NCBI GenBank assembly: GCA_029168955.1
Contig: JAPDOI010000010.1
Location: 2,999,001 to 3,063,000, forward strand
Source: Aplectana chamaeleonis
Taxonomy: Eukaryota; Nematoda; Chromadorea; Rhabditida; Cosmocercidae
Direction of reading: 5' to 3'
DNA: 64,000 nucleotides
Shown: positions 21,653-33,101 of the stretch, piece after piece
How the letters are laid out: the number at the start of each line of letters is the position of its first letter
Position numbering within the stretch: the stretch's first letter is position 1
The notes under the pieces: generated by a model
Seen by the model: only the letters and a program-made list of their open reading frames with translations
What the model was told of the DNA's origin: nothing
Database searches by the model: none
Made by a program: the position numbers and the translations under genes

Positions 21653-21755
21653 GATACTTAGCGTTCCTTATTGAAGGTTGGCGCAAACTCGGTGTTATAT
21701 GTTATAACAATGTGCACGCAGTTTGCACCAACCCTCAATGGGAACGCAAAGTATC
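21653..21755. repeat. Hairpin element, short copy
   Basis: Outer arms GATACTTAGCGTTCC and reverse complement around the core TTGGCGCAAACTCGGTG...GCACCAACC. It shares the core with 32703-32851 and 40440-40592 but has different outer ends. Confidence 0.75.
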
Positions 21756-23778
21756 AGTGCGTTATTTGCCGGCTGTATATGACACACCGAAATGCCACCC
21801 GGCAACCCACAGCCACATTTGAATCATGCCATTTTTCGAGAGAGCAAGAATTAATGTGGGAGCGGGACAGTGCAGTCGCTTGCAGCAAACGCGCACCACG
21901 AAGTCCATCCAGATCGTGATGCGTGCCTGCTACGAGCGGCTCCCATCTTGCATTTATGTGCAAACTACCCCTGACGGGTTTCGAAAAGCGCAATGATTGA
22001 ATTGAAACTAGAATTTCAGAATTAAAAAGCAGTGTGAATAAAAAATCTTTTTAATAGATCGATTGATGCTAACTCGCCGCTTCGATTCCAATCTTCGGGG
22101 CAATTGTCGTGGTTGTAGCTTGGGACTCTTTCCCAGGGCCATGCGAGGCCTTGCGTAGTTTTTCGACATCTGAGCGACCCCCCCCCCCATCATGAAAGAA
22201 TTTTCCCAAAGTTCGAAATTCTGCAACCCCCCTCCCCCGAAGGTGATTTCTGGACAGTTTATCTTTTCCAAAAACAATTTTTTGCAAGTGGATATTCGGG
22301 TCGTTCGGAAAACTAAACAATCAATATATTTGATCACCGAAGCCACCAGACGCCAGAAATTCGTTCAGTACTCTCGCTAAAGCGTCTAAAACCTGAGCAA
22401 CGCTACGATCCTTCCTCTTGGTGACCGAAATTTTTTGATATCTTCACCGAATTTCGCTATTTGGTCCGGAATTTTCGCGATCCTCTTGGCCTGCATTCTT
22501 GAACCTAAACTTCTGCGACCCCCCCCTTAGCAGACCGTTGCTAAATTTCGCAACCACGATTGACTCCGCTCGTTCCAAGGATTTGAAACAAAGCAGTGAG
22601 TCTGACACTACCCTTTTCGGACTTTAGAGATCGGAAAGGCTTTTTTAGCTTGAAACTTTGTCTACGAGGATTATTTAGGGTGCTTAACACAATTAAAAAG
22701 TTCATTTAAAATTTTTGCAAGATTACGGCAGGCATGCGGTAATTTGCTAGGAGTCTTCTATTTGTTCGCAACTTTTACGAAGGGGACTTTTTGGGGCCTT
22801 GATCACAAATCCGGTGCCTTTTGATCTATTTTCGTGGAAATTACCGTGGGTTACTGATGTTTTTATCGAGATGAAATTTATTGGATCCGTGAACCAAAAC
22901 CCTTGGAATCCCTCCTGAGGAAAGTTACAAGTTACAGTGAAGCTGCGCATAACCGTCGCTGCAACACATCCACAACGCAAAATCACGAGGTTATCCGCAA
23001 CGGCGTACCGGAATTTGGCTCTGATAAAGACAGTACTGTGTGATCTCGAAAAAAAAAACTGAAAACCCACAATTTTCATGCACAGCACTTGAACAATCTG
23101 AATGTACGAGATTTCAACAGAAAAACATTCGGCCACATGTGTACGAAAAGCAGATTAGTGCCGAGAATCTTAAGAATGTTTTACGAACACGGAATAATAT
23201 ACAAAATCATTCCAATAAAACTTACCTAAATACGGTCTTGTGTCCTTCGTTCTTCTCGCCAAGCAAGAACATACTGCAATTAAAAATTATCATTCTCGCC
23301 TGGAAAATAGAGCTTTTTACTCGAAATTTTACAAATTTGCAATGAGGAGTGAAAACGAGGGTAGAATATGCTACGTAAAAAAATGAACACACGCAATTAA
23401 AACCTATAAAGAGACAGAGGATAAAAAAAACACACCAGGGGCCTCACAAGGGAGAACAAACATGTGAAAACATCGAAAAAAAATATTTCAAATTGTGCGC
23501 TTCCGTGCTGCACTACCGTAGCAGACGCATTAATGCACACATGTTCGTCAGTTTTTTTTTGATTTGGTCCGGGGCGTTGCTCCGGACCAACTCAAAAAAA
23601 TCTGACGTTGATGGTTCCTGATTTCCTTGTTGTATAAACGATTCCACAACATGAATGATCCAATCTTCATAACGCTGGGGAATCTTGGCTTTTTAAGGAC
23701 CGTTAATGCCAACGCCTTGGACAGAAACAGGTCAGCTTTGAATGAATAAAACCCAAATAAATCAAAGTTTTTGTAACG
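21756..23778. other. Unassigned, with poly-C tracts and a solo MITE end
   Basis: C-runs at about 22181-22189, 22227-22240 and 22520-22528 sit in similar contexts (AATTCTGCAACCCCCC / TTCTGCGACCCCCC). A solo end of the 19533-19812 family lies at about 22985-23036, minus orientation. A small hairpin TTTGGTCCGG...CCGGACCAA is near 23569-23592. No coding signal. Confidence 0.5.
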
Positions 23779-23849
23779 TACAGGCCATAAAACGGCCAAA
23801 GTCTCACCGTCGACTGCGTACCACGCGCTGCGCGACCGCACGCGCGTTC
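23779..23849. repeat. Half copy of the GC palindrome MITE
   Basis: Identical or nearly so to the left arm of 14643-14895 (TACAGGCCATAAAACGGCC through CGACCGCACGCGCG), cut exactly where the next foldback element begins. Confidence 0.85.
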
Positions 23850-24627
23850 ATACCGCGCTAAGTTTTGTAAAACGGGGAGCATTTGCCAAACTTGGCAAAT
23901 AAGCGTCCGATGCACGTAATTTTTTTGAACGAAGACGTTTATAGATTCTGAAAACGCCACCATATTCACAGCTCGAATTCCTACATAATAATGTGCCTTG
24001 TGGACCGAAGTTCCCTAAAATCGCTTTTTTCTCGAGCAAAATAGTTTTTGCGGTCGTTTCACAAAAATGTCGCGCGCGGCAAAGTGCGGCGAAGCTTTGA
24101 GTAGTAATTGTACGAGTTATAGAAGAGCAATCTCTATGTTTTCTTCGTGAATTGGATGGAAAGGGGGCTATCTCGAAATCTGTGCAGATTGAATTTTTGA
24201 AATCCTTCATTTATCGGTCTGGGGCTTTCGCAACAAAAGTCCGAATTTTCAGGAAGCTCCTCTGAAGGATTCGAAACTCAATCTGCACAGATCTCGAGAT
24301 AGCCCCATTTTCATCCAGTTCACGAAAAAAAACATGGACATCGCTCTTCTAATACTCGTACAAACACCACTAAAAGTTTCGCCGCACTTTGCCGCGCGCG
24401 ACGTTTTTGTGAAACGACCGCAAAAATAATTTTACTCGAAAACAAAGCGATTTTAGGGAACTTCGATCCACAAGGCACATCATTATGTAGGAATTTGAGC
24501 TGTGATAATGATGGCGTTTCCAGAATCCAAAAACGTATTCGTTCAAAAAACATACATGCATGGGACGCTTTTTTGCCAAGTTTGGCAAATGCTCCCCCTT
24601 TTTACAAAACTTAGCGCGGGTATTGTA
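23850..24627. mobile_element. CAATACC foldback element, family b, copy 2
   Basis: The right end GGGTATTGTA is intact (24618-24627). The left end has lost its first bases and joins the half palindrome. The arms match 16587-17296 and 36485-37285, including GCAAACTTGGC and GTCGCGCGCGGCAAAG words. Confidence 0.85.
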
Positions 24628-24885
24628 CCTAAATGAACTCAGCGCATTCGCCGTGAATAAAAGTGATATCAAGTTTCCGCTCTGTGTTTTTTCTTAGCCA
24701 TTTGAAGTTTGCTGAGGTTTGATCGAAAGTTGTCCCCTACAAGCAGCCTTTGATCGAGAAAGAGCTGGCCGATAGATTTTTGTGAATATTTAACTTTTAC
24801 AGTATTGAGAAAACATGTCGTGCAAACTGATTTCTCCCAAATGCCACATTTGGATTGCCAAGCAGTTACCCTCCACCTTATATTT
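24628..24885. other. No recognised feature
   Basis: Short AT-rich flank. Confidence 0.4.
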
Positions 24886-25025
24886 ACTTCGAATAGAGGT
24901 GTACTTCAAATACAGGGTGTACTTCTAATACTCAGCCTTCCCTCTTGGGTGTACTTCTACTTGAGGTGTACTCCAAATAGAGATGTCCTTCTATTAGAGA
25001 AAGCACGGCATGTACTTCAATATTG
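24886..25025. repeat. Degenerate tandem GTGTACTTC(A/T)AATA repeat
   Basis: About six copies of a motif of about 18-23 bp (GAGGTGTACTTCAAATACAG-like) in the same orientation. Confidence 0.6.
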
Positions 25026-26900
25026 GACTGCTGAGATGGCGGAATGCGATGAAAAATATGCCCCCCTTGAGCGATCTTTGATAAGTTGAAGCAGGTAAAC
25101 AAGAGGTATTTTAATGACATTGTAGAATATCTAAGGTGAATGCTTTTGTAAACAGTTGAACAAGTATATTCATTATGGCGCAATTTAGTTTGTGCTGATT
25201 AAATATGACTAAGGCTCATCATAGTACTTCCACACATGGCTTACCTATGAAGAACAGATGGCATGCTAAGAAGGTCAGGACTATAGTTAGCAGTTTGTCA
25301 TCATCACCTGCCAAAAGTTGCTGCCTATAGTTCATACACTTTCGTCCGTTCTAGGCACAATCGCATAAATGCCGTTCATTGCGTTACGAAGGGTAACAAC
25401 CTGAAGTCACTGTACACGACAAACTTCACTCTTGGGGGGACCATTGGAGCGATGTTGTCGCAGTCAGAATGGTGATCTAGCACTGGTCGCCGTGCGCGAA
25501 AAAGGAATCGAGGAGTCGCGGTGGGGTCAACCGTCGCACACGGTGTTTGCGTGGCAGCTGCTACGCGGGACGGCATCGCGCTCACATCGCTTCTCAACCA
25601 TAGTTTTTTGCGCGATTGCCTGCTGTTTAGCGGAGTTCGCGATTTCATCACATCGCAGCGCCCTGACGTTTCGTTACTTTTTCCGTTTATTTCAACTTTT
25701 CCTTCTTCGTTCTTTGTATTCTTTCTTTATTCTGTGTCTCATTATGCTCTGTTATCCATTCACGACCGCACGCTTGCCGACCACTTCGGACCGCACGCTT
25801 TTGAAAAATCAAATTCTCTGCCACAAGGACGAATTTCCAAGCTTCCTCATGATCAATGTATTAACCTATCCTAGGCTTGACTACGGAAGTCGTGGTCCGT
25901 CGGCAGCTCCTTTATTGCACAATGCGCAAATTTTTTTTGGACGTCGGAAAAAAATCGTTGCGAAAACAATTTCTCGAGCACATTATGAGTTCCTTTTCCT
26001 TTAACTGCCTTTTCTAAGCTTTCAGCAGGGAAGCTTAGCTCGAATCACGTTCTGTTCATATGGAAACGTGCCACGACCATGACGACCTCAAAACAGTTTT
26101 TTCGCAGTTCAAGCGGTTCCCCAGAACTGAGTGCACCCAATTTCAGTGAATTACATGAACAGACAACTCCGAAAAAATAAACATATGCAAAACGACACAA
26201 CAGTTAAAATAGGCTCGAAAATTTCGAAAACCTTGCTCTTTCAGTTCTGTGCATGTTTGAGTGAGGACGCGAAATGGCGTCAAAGTGTGGTTTCTCATTA
26301 GCGCGATGCGATGTGTTGGCGCAATGTACATCGCAGAGCAAATCACATCGCGCGCGATGTAAGTAAGGTTTCTCTCTTGAATTCTTAACAAAATTATCCC
26401 TTTGGCATTGTTGTGGCTCTCAGAAGCATAAAAGCATCAATTAGAGAACGATGTAAACGTCTCTTCAGAGATGAAAAACGGCCCTAGAGGTTATTACACT
26501 CGTTGGGGTCTACCCCTTTCAGTCCCCACTTATTGTCGCTAATACCGACATGGCTCTGTCACTCCAATGCTTTGACCAGCTAAGCAGTAATCCTAGTTTC
26601 GAAGAAACAATGTATTTGTGAAATGATTGACGGAAACGATGATGATCGCGGGTAAAAGCGTGGCACTGAATTGATAGAGAGGTGTTGATGGGAGCAGCTG
26701 GACCCAAAGAGCCGACCTTGACCATGAGAATGTCCTTCTAAGCTGTTTCTCGCCTCAAAGAAGGTGCTTGGAGCCGCTCTTCCAACACAGTTCTGCTTCT
26801 GAAACCTACGGGAATTGCATTTAATTGGAAACTCAAGTGCGAAATTCATCGTGACTAATAAATTGAACGACAGAGTTGCTAAAACTGTCTTGTCCGTTAC
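25026..26900. other. No confident gene
   Basis: Several long frames overlap on both strands at 25430-26000, but none has protein-like composition. CATCGC/GCGATG words cluster at 25570-25660 and 26290-26360 in both orientations. A possible sub-family d TTAA-MITE end lies at about 26840-26895. Confidence 0.4.
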
Positions 26901-27022
26901 TTTCATTGTGCTCTTACAGAACACAAGCGGCTGTTTTTCTCTTGCTTGAATTGTTACTTGATCTAGAAGTGATTTAACAGATTCACAGTTTGGCAGAATA
27001 CTGCTATCGCGGAGCCCCATTG
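26901..27022 (-). other. Possible exon, unidentified
   Basis: Minus-strand 122-bp open block preceded by TTTCAATCAG and followed by AAA|GTAACG, i.e. plausible acceptor and donor. It encodes a peptide beginning MGLRDSSILPNCESVKSLLD. The acceptor lies next to a foldback element and the donor next to MITE-like sequence, so the signal may be accidental. Confidence 0.15.
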
Positions 27023-27032
27023 CTGATTGAAA

Positions 27033-27387
27033 TGTTTATTATCCAAAAGAGACTCGAAATCTGCAAGAGTTCGCTAAAGTTTGTCGGGAAAAAGTGTCTT
27101 CCAAAAAAACTTGCAAAACTTCCTTCTTGAACTTCTGCTCTCTGGTTAGCCTTCGGTGCATAGCACCTTCTTCAGACCTGAAACACATAGGCGATTCCAG
27201 TGCTGCAAACGATTCCAGTGCTGCAATAATCTATGTGTTTCAGGTCTGAAAAAGGTGCTATGCACCGAAAGCTAACCAGAGAGCAGAAGTTCAAGAAGGA
27301 AGTTTTGCGAGTTTTTTGGAAGACACTTTTTCTCGACGAACTTTCGCGAACCTTTGCAGATTTCGGGCCTCTTTTTGATAATAAACA
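27033..27387. mobile_element. Foldback element with about 140-bp arms
   Basis: Ends TGTTTATTATCC and inverted GATAATAAACA. The arms include AGAGCAGAAGTTCAAGAAGG and its complement, and meet around a duplicated GATTCCAGTGCTGCAA loop. No target duplication was found. A transcript would form a long stem. Confidence 0.8.
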
Positions 27388-27921
27388 GATTCAAAGTTTG
27401 TTATATTAATTCTGATCAAACGCAGTTAGCACACAGAGCGTTTCAAAAGCCTCACTCCACTGTGCGATCTCTAGTCTGAAACAATTTTCTCGCAAACCTC
27501 ATGATTACTACTGAACTCGCCGTGCTTCAGTGTTCATCATACCACCGCCAAAAGTGAGATAATTTGGTCAGTTTAGCACAAAGCTTCAAAATGATAAGCC
27601 TCATTGGTATAGCCTAACTTTTGAAATTCTTTGCTCTGCTCGAAAAACGGTGAAACTGGGTGAGTTGCAGCTCGACGTTTCCGACAAACATCGTTTCTGA
27701 AAGGCTCAGGGTGTTTTAAAATTTCGTGACTTGTAAGCTGCTCCATCAGATGCCTTTTTCTCTTCGACAGCACCAGCGAACCTCAAAAACTTGCCTGAGC
27801 TACCGACTTTGTCACAGAAACCCACCCACAACCAACAACGAACTCCAGTGTTGATCAGATAGACCGCAAGGCAAGATGCAAGTGATCCCGCCGAACCATG
27901 CACTGCTGATCGTACTATCTT
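27388..27921. other. No recognised feature
   Basis: AT-rich flank without ends or frames of note. Confidence 0.4.
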
Positions 27922-27925
27922 TTAA

Positions 27926-29017
27926 AAGCACAGTCCAAGCTCAAGGACAAAATCCGAGATTTCCACATAATTGTGAAGTAGACCCACCCTATATAACACC
28001 TGCCAAGTGCAAACTCGACTCCTCCGATCAAAGGCAGCATACACACTCGCAAACATGGTCGAGATATCAGCATAAATAGGCCTGCACGGTCCCTACCATG
28101 TCGTGAACGGCGTTTGAAGCGCTGAAAACCATCCAGGATGACAGTATTTGACCATCCCTGTCACGCACGCCCGTATTTTCACACCCCTTCGAGTAACGGA
28201 ATGTAAAGTTAAACTTGAGAAAACATGTGATAATTGGGAGCGATAGCACTATCAAATGGGAGTGCACGGGAGAAACAGCTCGATTTACCTGGATATTACC
28301 TGTTTAAACACCCTCAAACTCTCATCCACTTTCGAGAATGCCGCTCTACTCTGGATGGCTTTTGAAATAGGAGGATTTCATCAGTGCACAAACATGTAAT
28401 ATCCAGGTAAATCGAGCTGTTTCTCTCGCGCACTCCCAATTGACAGTGCTATCACTCTCAATTATCACAAGTTTTCTCAAGTTTACCTTTTCATTCTGTT
28501 ACTCGAAGGGGTGTGAAAATACGGGCGTGCGTGACAGGGATGGTCAAATACTGTCATCCTGGATCGTTTTCAGCGCATCAAACGTCGTTGACGACATGGT
28601 AGGAGCCGTGCGGGCCTATTTATGCTGATATCTTGACCATGTTTGCGAGCGTGTGTGCTGCCTTTAAGCGAGAAATAGGAGGAAGCCACCGTGGGGCGCC
28701 CACATCGGGAAGCCACTTTGGCACGCCCCTTTTACGATCTTCTGAGGTTAACAGCGGTGAGATGAGCGATGTTTTCCGAGGAGTAGCCCCGTTCTTCCCT
28801 TCATTCTCAGCTTTTGTCTCTGTTCAAGTCGGTTCGCATACATTAATGACGGAAGTTACAAGCCTCGGATAACTTGTCCACCATGCTTCCACAGCCCACT
28901 CTTTGAGGTTTTCTAGGGGGGCCTGTTCGATTTCAGAGACATTATTGGAATCAGCGTCTAACTGTTTTCATGATAGGCAGGAAAACAGAGAAGCGATTCT
29001 GAGGCTGGACTGTGCCT
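27926..29017. mobile_element. TTAA MITE, sub-family e, holding a nested MITE
   Basis: TTAA at 27922-27925, start AAGCACAGTCCAAGCTCA, end GAGGCTGGACTGTGCCT, then TTAA at 29018-29021. Removing the nested 28032-28663 element leaves about 460 bp, close to the 475 bp of 18467-18941. Part of its interior (28770-28875) is also similar, inverted, to 44975-45120. Confidence 0.75.
28032..28663. mobile_element. TTAA MITE, sub-family b, nested
   Basis: Start AGGCAGCATACACACTCGC, end GCGTGTGTGCTGCCT, flanked by TCAA (28028-28031) and TTAA (28664-28667). The arms pair over about 240 bp, including CCAGGTAAATCGAGCTGTTT and its complement near the centre. Confidence 0.85.
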
Positions 29018-29021
29018 TTAA

Positions 29022-29150
29022 AGGAAGTAAGTGGTCGCGATCAAATATACCTGTCTTATTTTCCTCCCTAAACCCTTTTCCGGGGTTAGAGTAGTCGGAT
29101 CTGTAAGAAAAAATCGCGAAAAAACCGCTGTTCCGGGCCAAACTTTCTCT
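29022..29150. repeat. TTAA MITE, sub-family a, left part only
   Basis: Starts at the same TTAA (29018-29021) that closes the previous element and aligns with the first 130 bp of 13245-13792. The rest of the element is missing. Confidence 0.75.
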
Positions 29151-29762
29151 TCTGGGGCAAAAAAATGGGATCTTTCCCCACAATACGGTTTTGAGAAAGA
29201 ATGCCTGAGAGAACGCTTTCTACAGAAATTGACATCATTTCATGGAAATTGGTCGACAATAACCAGTTAATATGCAGAGAGAGTGATTTTCATAAAGCAC
29301 AATAACAAAGTACAAGGTGTTAGCTCAGAGCTCGAAAATACAACTTCATAGTCATCGCAAGTCTAGTTCCCCCTTGGCCGATGCGACCATTCTGAAAAAA
29401 TTAGCCATCCATCAAGTCGGGACAGTCTACTGACTGATATAAAAATAAATAGAAAATTAGACTGATCCCGATATTGGGTGGTCGTGAATTCATGACGCGC
29501 GTTGGTCGTTGAATGACCTCAAGCAAGGTTACAACGCGGCTGTTTAGTTTTCAGCCTTCTCTAAAGCATTTGCAGAAAACGTCGCTTGCTGAAGCCGACG
29601 TTATCTCTCATTTCAGCGGGTCTAAGACAGCGATCAAACTCCGGAAATAAAAACTGAGAAGAAGCCACGTGTTTTGAACGGCTGTCGTCTTATAAGTGCC
29701 ATCGAGTCGAGTTGAACTCAACCTATACATTAACTTGACCGACTTTCGGTTGTTCTCGCAGA
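29151..29762. other. No recognised feature
   Basis: AT-rich. No repeat ends or credible frames. Confidence 0.4.
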
Positions 29763-30003
29763 GATGTTGATCCAATCCACAGCGCGGGAGCAGTTTGTCT
29801 GGCACACGTGACGCGCGCGGCGGAAAACCGATGCTTGCACGTCGTCGTTGAGGAACGTTAACCGTGGGGCCTCTGACAAGAAAAATATGTGGGTGGCGCT
29901 CAGGTAACGCACTTCAACGACGACGTGCGCGCAGAGGTTTTTCACCGCGCGCGTCACTTGTGCCTGCCGAACTGCTCCTGCGCTGTGGATTCGATCAACG
30001 TCC
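29763..30003. repeat. GC-rich foldback element
   Basis: Arms from GATGTTGATC(C/G)AATCCACAGCG inward through GTGACGCGCGCGG and CACGTCGTCGTTGA, mirrored at 29927-30003. A divergent partial relative is at 53870-53990. Confidence 0.75.
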
Positions 30004-30520
30004 CGTTCCCGTACACCATTGCCAAAACACATCCGTTGGCTTGGAAGGACAAATGCTTGTGAAAAGTTTGCATCGCATCTGTCGAGTGAAGCCATCAAGG
30101 GTTCGGCAGCCACCTCACCTGGAACTCTACTTGCTACGTTTTGGACCACTGACTCTTTCGATTCGATTGTTAGCTTCTAGGAGAAGCGAATTCTCCCCGA
30201 TAATTAAGAAAAAAACTGAGCATCTTCCTGTCAGCGAGGAATTCAAGCCCGCCTCAAAGCTGGATTCGCGGGGAAAAATTGTATGTGCATAGCCTAATTT
30301 TAAAATTATCGTCTATCTTGAGATCTTGAAACCTCATGAGACTGTCGCTTCTGAAGGGTTTTTCGGGCAGCTTGATCAGGTTGGCAACGCGCTTCAACGA
30401 CGGGGATAGAAGGTCTTAGGTGAAACTACTCCGAGACAGTGCTGACACGCAGCAGATTACGAAGGCCATTCAGCAGAGCTGGGAAACATGGGTAGGCAAT
30501 CCGGAGAGATTTTTCTGCAT
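30004..30520. other. No recognised gene
   Basis: Long frames exist on both strands across 29730-30290, but they run through the palindrome above and match nothing I know. Confidence 0.35.
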
Positions 30521-30614
30521 GAACAGGACGCAATCTTTAGGGGCTAACACAATTGTAGCCCAAACTATGGGCTACAGTTCGGTTTCAGGTAGCCTATATA
30601 GATTGCGCCCTGTT
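30521..30614. repeat. Short hairpin repeat
   Basis: AACAGGACGCAATCTTTAGGGG pairs with the inverted CCTATATAGATTGCGCCCTGTT. An inner stem GTAGCCCAAACTATGGGCTAC is almost perfect. Confidence 0.7.
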
Positions 30615-30749
30615 TACGCATACTCAGACAGGACGACGTTCCGAACAATAGCCGAACGCCATCCTTCCGGTAGACCGCGAGCGTAGCAAAACTCGAAAGG
30701 GGCTTTTTTTGACCCGAAACTTCCGCCATTCCCTACGCCACGTCTGGCG

Positions 30750-31035
30750 TTTGCAGCGGTTTAACGGACAATTTCCAGCCCGGAAGCTTTGGCCCGATAG
30801 GTATCGTGTTCGCAGCCGTTTTGCCCGCAAGGTCTAGTCCGGGACGCTTGCCGTTTTCGCCGGAACATAACTGGTTCGCAGCCGTCAAACGGCCGGTCTA
30901 GCCCGAGACGTTCCCCGTTTTTTCCGGAAGATAACTCGTTTGCAAACGTCAAACGGAAAATCTGCCCGAAAGATTCCTCGTTTCCCCCGGAATTTGAATC
31001 GTTTGCAGCTGTTCCGCTGGGCAGCTAGCTCCGAG
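30750..31035. repeat. 64-bp minisatellite, about 4.5 copies
   Basis: Each unit starts TT(C/T)GCAGCCGT, contains a CCCG(A/G)GACG(T/C)T block and ends near CCGGAA...AACTCG. Copies are about 59-66 bp and diverged, so this is an old array. Confidence 0.75.
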
Positions 31036-31785
31036 CGGAGAAGGCGTAGGCTGCGAAAGATGACAATTGTGGAACAGGCAATGAATGCATCATTGCATAC
31101 ATATTCTACTATTGTCCCACGATGCTACTAGAAACAAGAAATGTAATATATTTATTATATTTTCATGTTAACATACATTTGAAGCAAAGCAACTGAAGAC
31201 ATGAATGTAGACATATAAAATAGCAAGTTCAACCACATAAATTACTCAAGGGCAGGTTCGAGGCAGGATTTCTGTTTCGAGGTTTCCTGCTCAATCGGAG
31301 CGCATGCTACTGAACATGCGGTCTTCTTTAAAGTCAGGGTTCACGATAAAATTTTTTTTGAGTTATCTCCAAGAAAATAAAGGTCTGATAAAGGTCTTGG
31401 AAATAGAAAAGTAAGATTATGTGAAAAAACTCTGGAAATTTCAGGAAAATAAGCAAAAAAAAGCCAGGACGGCTAATTACTGGTGTCGGCCAGCCCCCCC
31501 CCCAATTAACGAAAATTTCATGAATTTTCTGCTTACCCGACTAGTATTTTGATCATAAAGTAGCCAGTAGTCTCTAGAAGTGCTCAGCAAATACTTCAGA
31601 ATTAGAAAACGGCAAAACAAGCTTTTACGGAATTCTCGATATTTGAGGCGGGAGGACACCAAGCCATAACCTCCTCCTGAGCGCCTTTTCTCCAATTTTT
31701 ACTTATTTTCACTTTTGTAATGGCCGAATCTAATTTTCCATGAGAATAGCAGAACAGCGATTTCCTTCGAGAGCCCTCCCCTTGA
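31036..31785. other. No recognised feature
   Basis: Contains a C-run at 31494-31503. Otherwise AT-rich without ends or frames. Confidence 0.4.
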
Positions 31786-32227
31786 GGCTCCGTCCATACG
31801 TGGCGAGAGCGTGCGATTACGCGAAATCGATGGTCATCGTGGACACACGATTCGCTAGCCGCTCACAGGCGCACCTTCAACGCGCCCTCGCCAGCTCACT
31901 CTCGCGCTCTTACCCCCGCACCACGAAGTAAGCAGCAAGTTTCAAGCTTACTGCTCCATCACTAAAGCAGGTGGCATTAAACCTGTGGCAAAACTACTGC
32001 CCTTGTTCTCCATAATCCCACCACGGAAGTCGAAAACCGTGGGAAATCATCAGCCGTTGCGCCGACTCGAGCGATTGATCACACGATCAAACGTTTTCGA
32101 TCGAATCAACACGAGGTACGGGTGTTTGCCTGGGATAATTTGCGCGCACGGGCTGCTCCAGCGTTGAGGAGCGTCGAGAGGCGCACAACAGCGGGAACGC
32201 CCGCTCTCGCGACGTATGGACGCTGCC
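31786..32227. mobile_element. MITE with GGCTCCGTCCATACG ends
   Basis: Left end GGCTCCGTCCATACGTGGCG and right end (reverse complement) GGCAGCGTCCATACGTCGCG, about 30-bp imperfect inverted repeats, with TGA on both sides (31783-31785 and 32228-32230). The three-base target again suggests a PIF/Harbinger-like agent. Confidence 0.65.
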
Positions 32228-32230
32228 TGA

Positions 32231-33101
32231 GTTATCCCAGTCACTTCAGTGAACCACCATGCCAGAAAAATGTGTCCACTGCCCATGTTTTAGCCATCGT
32301 CCACGCATTCTTCAAGACTGCCATTCAAAATATAGACCAGGTTTCCTAAAGAAAACCAAGAAAAATAGGTCAGAAAAGTATCACCTATATGTGTGGATGA
32401 AAAGTCCCTAGAGTAGATCAATCGCTGTTGATAGAAAAATCGACTACTTTGACAAGGGTATGTCGCATCTGTGAGAACGAGTAGGGTTGTCGGTATCCTG
32501 CTGGTTCCAAAATGTTATGAGCTGTTTAGAGCTTCGCGAAAAAGTGAGGATATTTTACATAGATTGCTATCATGAATTTTAACGGTGTTTTGAATTTTTT
32601 TATGGATTATGCTCAAAAATTGTATATACGGATGGTCTAGGGTGCTAAAAACGAATCTGTAATCCCTTTATTGAAATTCCGAGGTTCCCTGTATACAATA
32701 GGTAACGTTGGCATGGATCCGGAAAAGACGTCGCGTTCACTGTTGAAGGTTGGCGCAAACTCGGTGCTATATGCTATAACATAGGTCCGCCGAGTTTGCG
32801 CCAACCTCCAATGTGGAACGCAAAGTCTCTTCAGGATCCACGCCGATGTTACCATGCATGTCCTCGATGAATCAAAAAGTGACATAGTTTTTCGAAAATC
32901 GGCAAGTGGACATCAAATTCGTATTCACTACACCGAGTGACCCCGCATATAATTTTTGAGTCAAATGTGGGAATTTGAACAAACTGCCGTATACCCACCG
33001 TAATCTACTATATTCTGTTAAGAATCGACGAACGGATCTTAATTCAGTGTCAAGCACTTCAAATAACCCTCAGAGAATGATTTTGAGCCTCACAACAATG
33101 G
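32231..33101. repeat. Dispersed repeat region around a hairpin element
   Basis: Parts of 32600-33065 share words with 11870-12450 (reverse orientation), such as ATCAAATTCGTATTCA and TATACCCACCGTAATCT. The hairpin element 32703-32851 interrupts it. Confidence 0.5.
32703..32851. repeat. Hairpin element, long form
   Basis: Outer ends TAACGTTGGCATGGATCC and inverted GGATCCACGCCGATGTTA. The core TTGGCGCAAACTCGG pairs with CCGAGTTTGCGCCAA around CTATATGCTATAACATAGG. Sister copies at 40440-40592 and 21653-21755. Confidence 0.85.

Noticed and set aside
25432..26004. 190-residue plus-strand frame with Phe/Leu-rich (membrane-like) segments
   Set aside because: Overlapping frames in other phases are as long, the composition simply follows a T-rich strand, and no splice or homology signal is seen.
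29730..30292. Two opposite 140-residue frames
   Set aside because: They cross the 29763-30003 foldback and give unrelated, family-less products.
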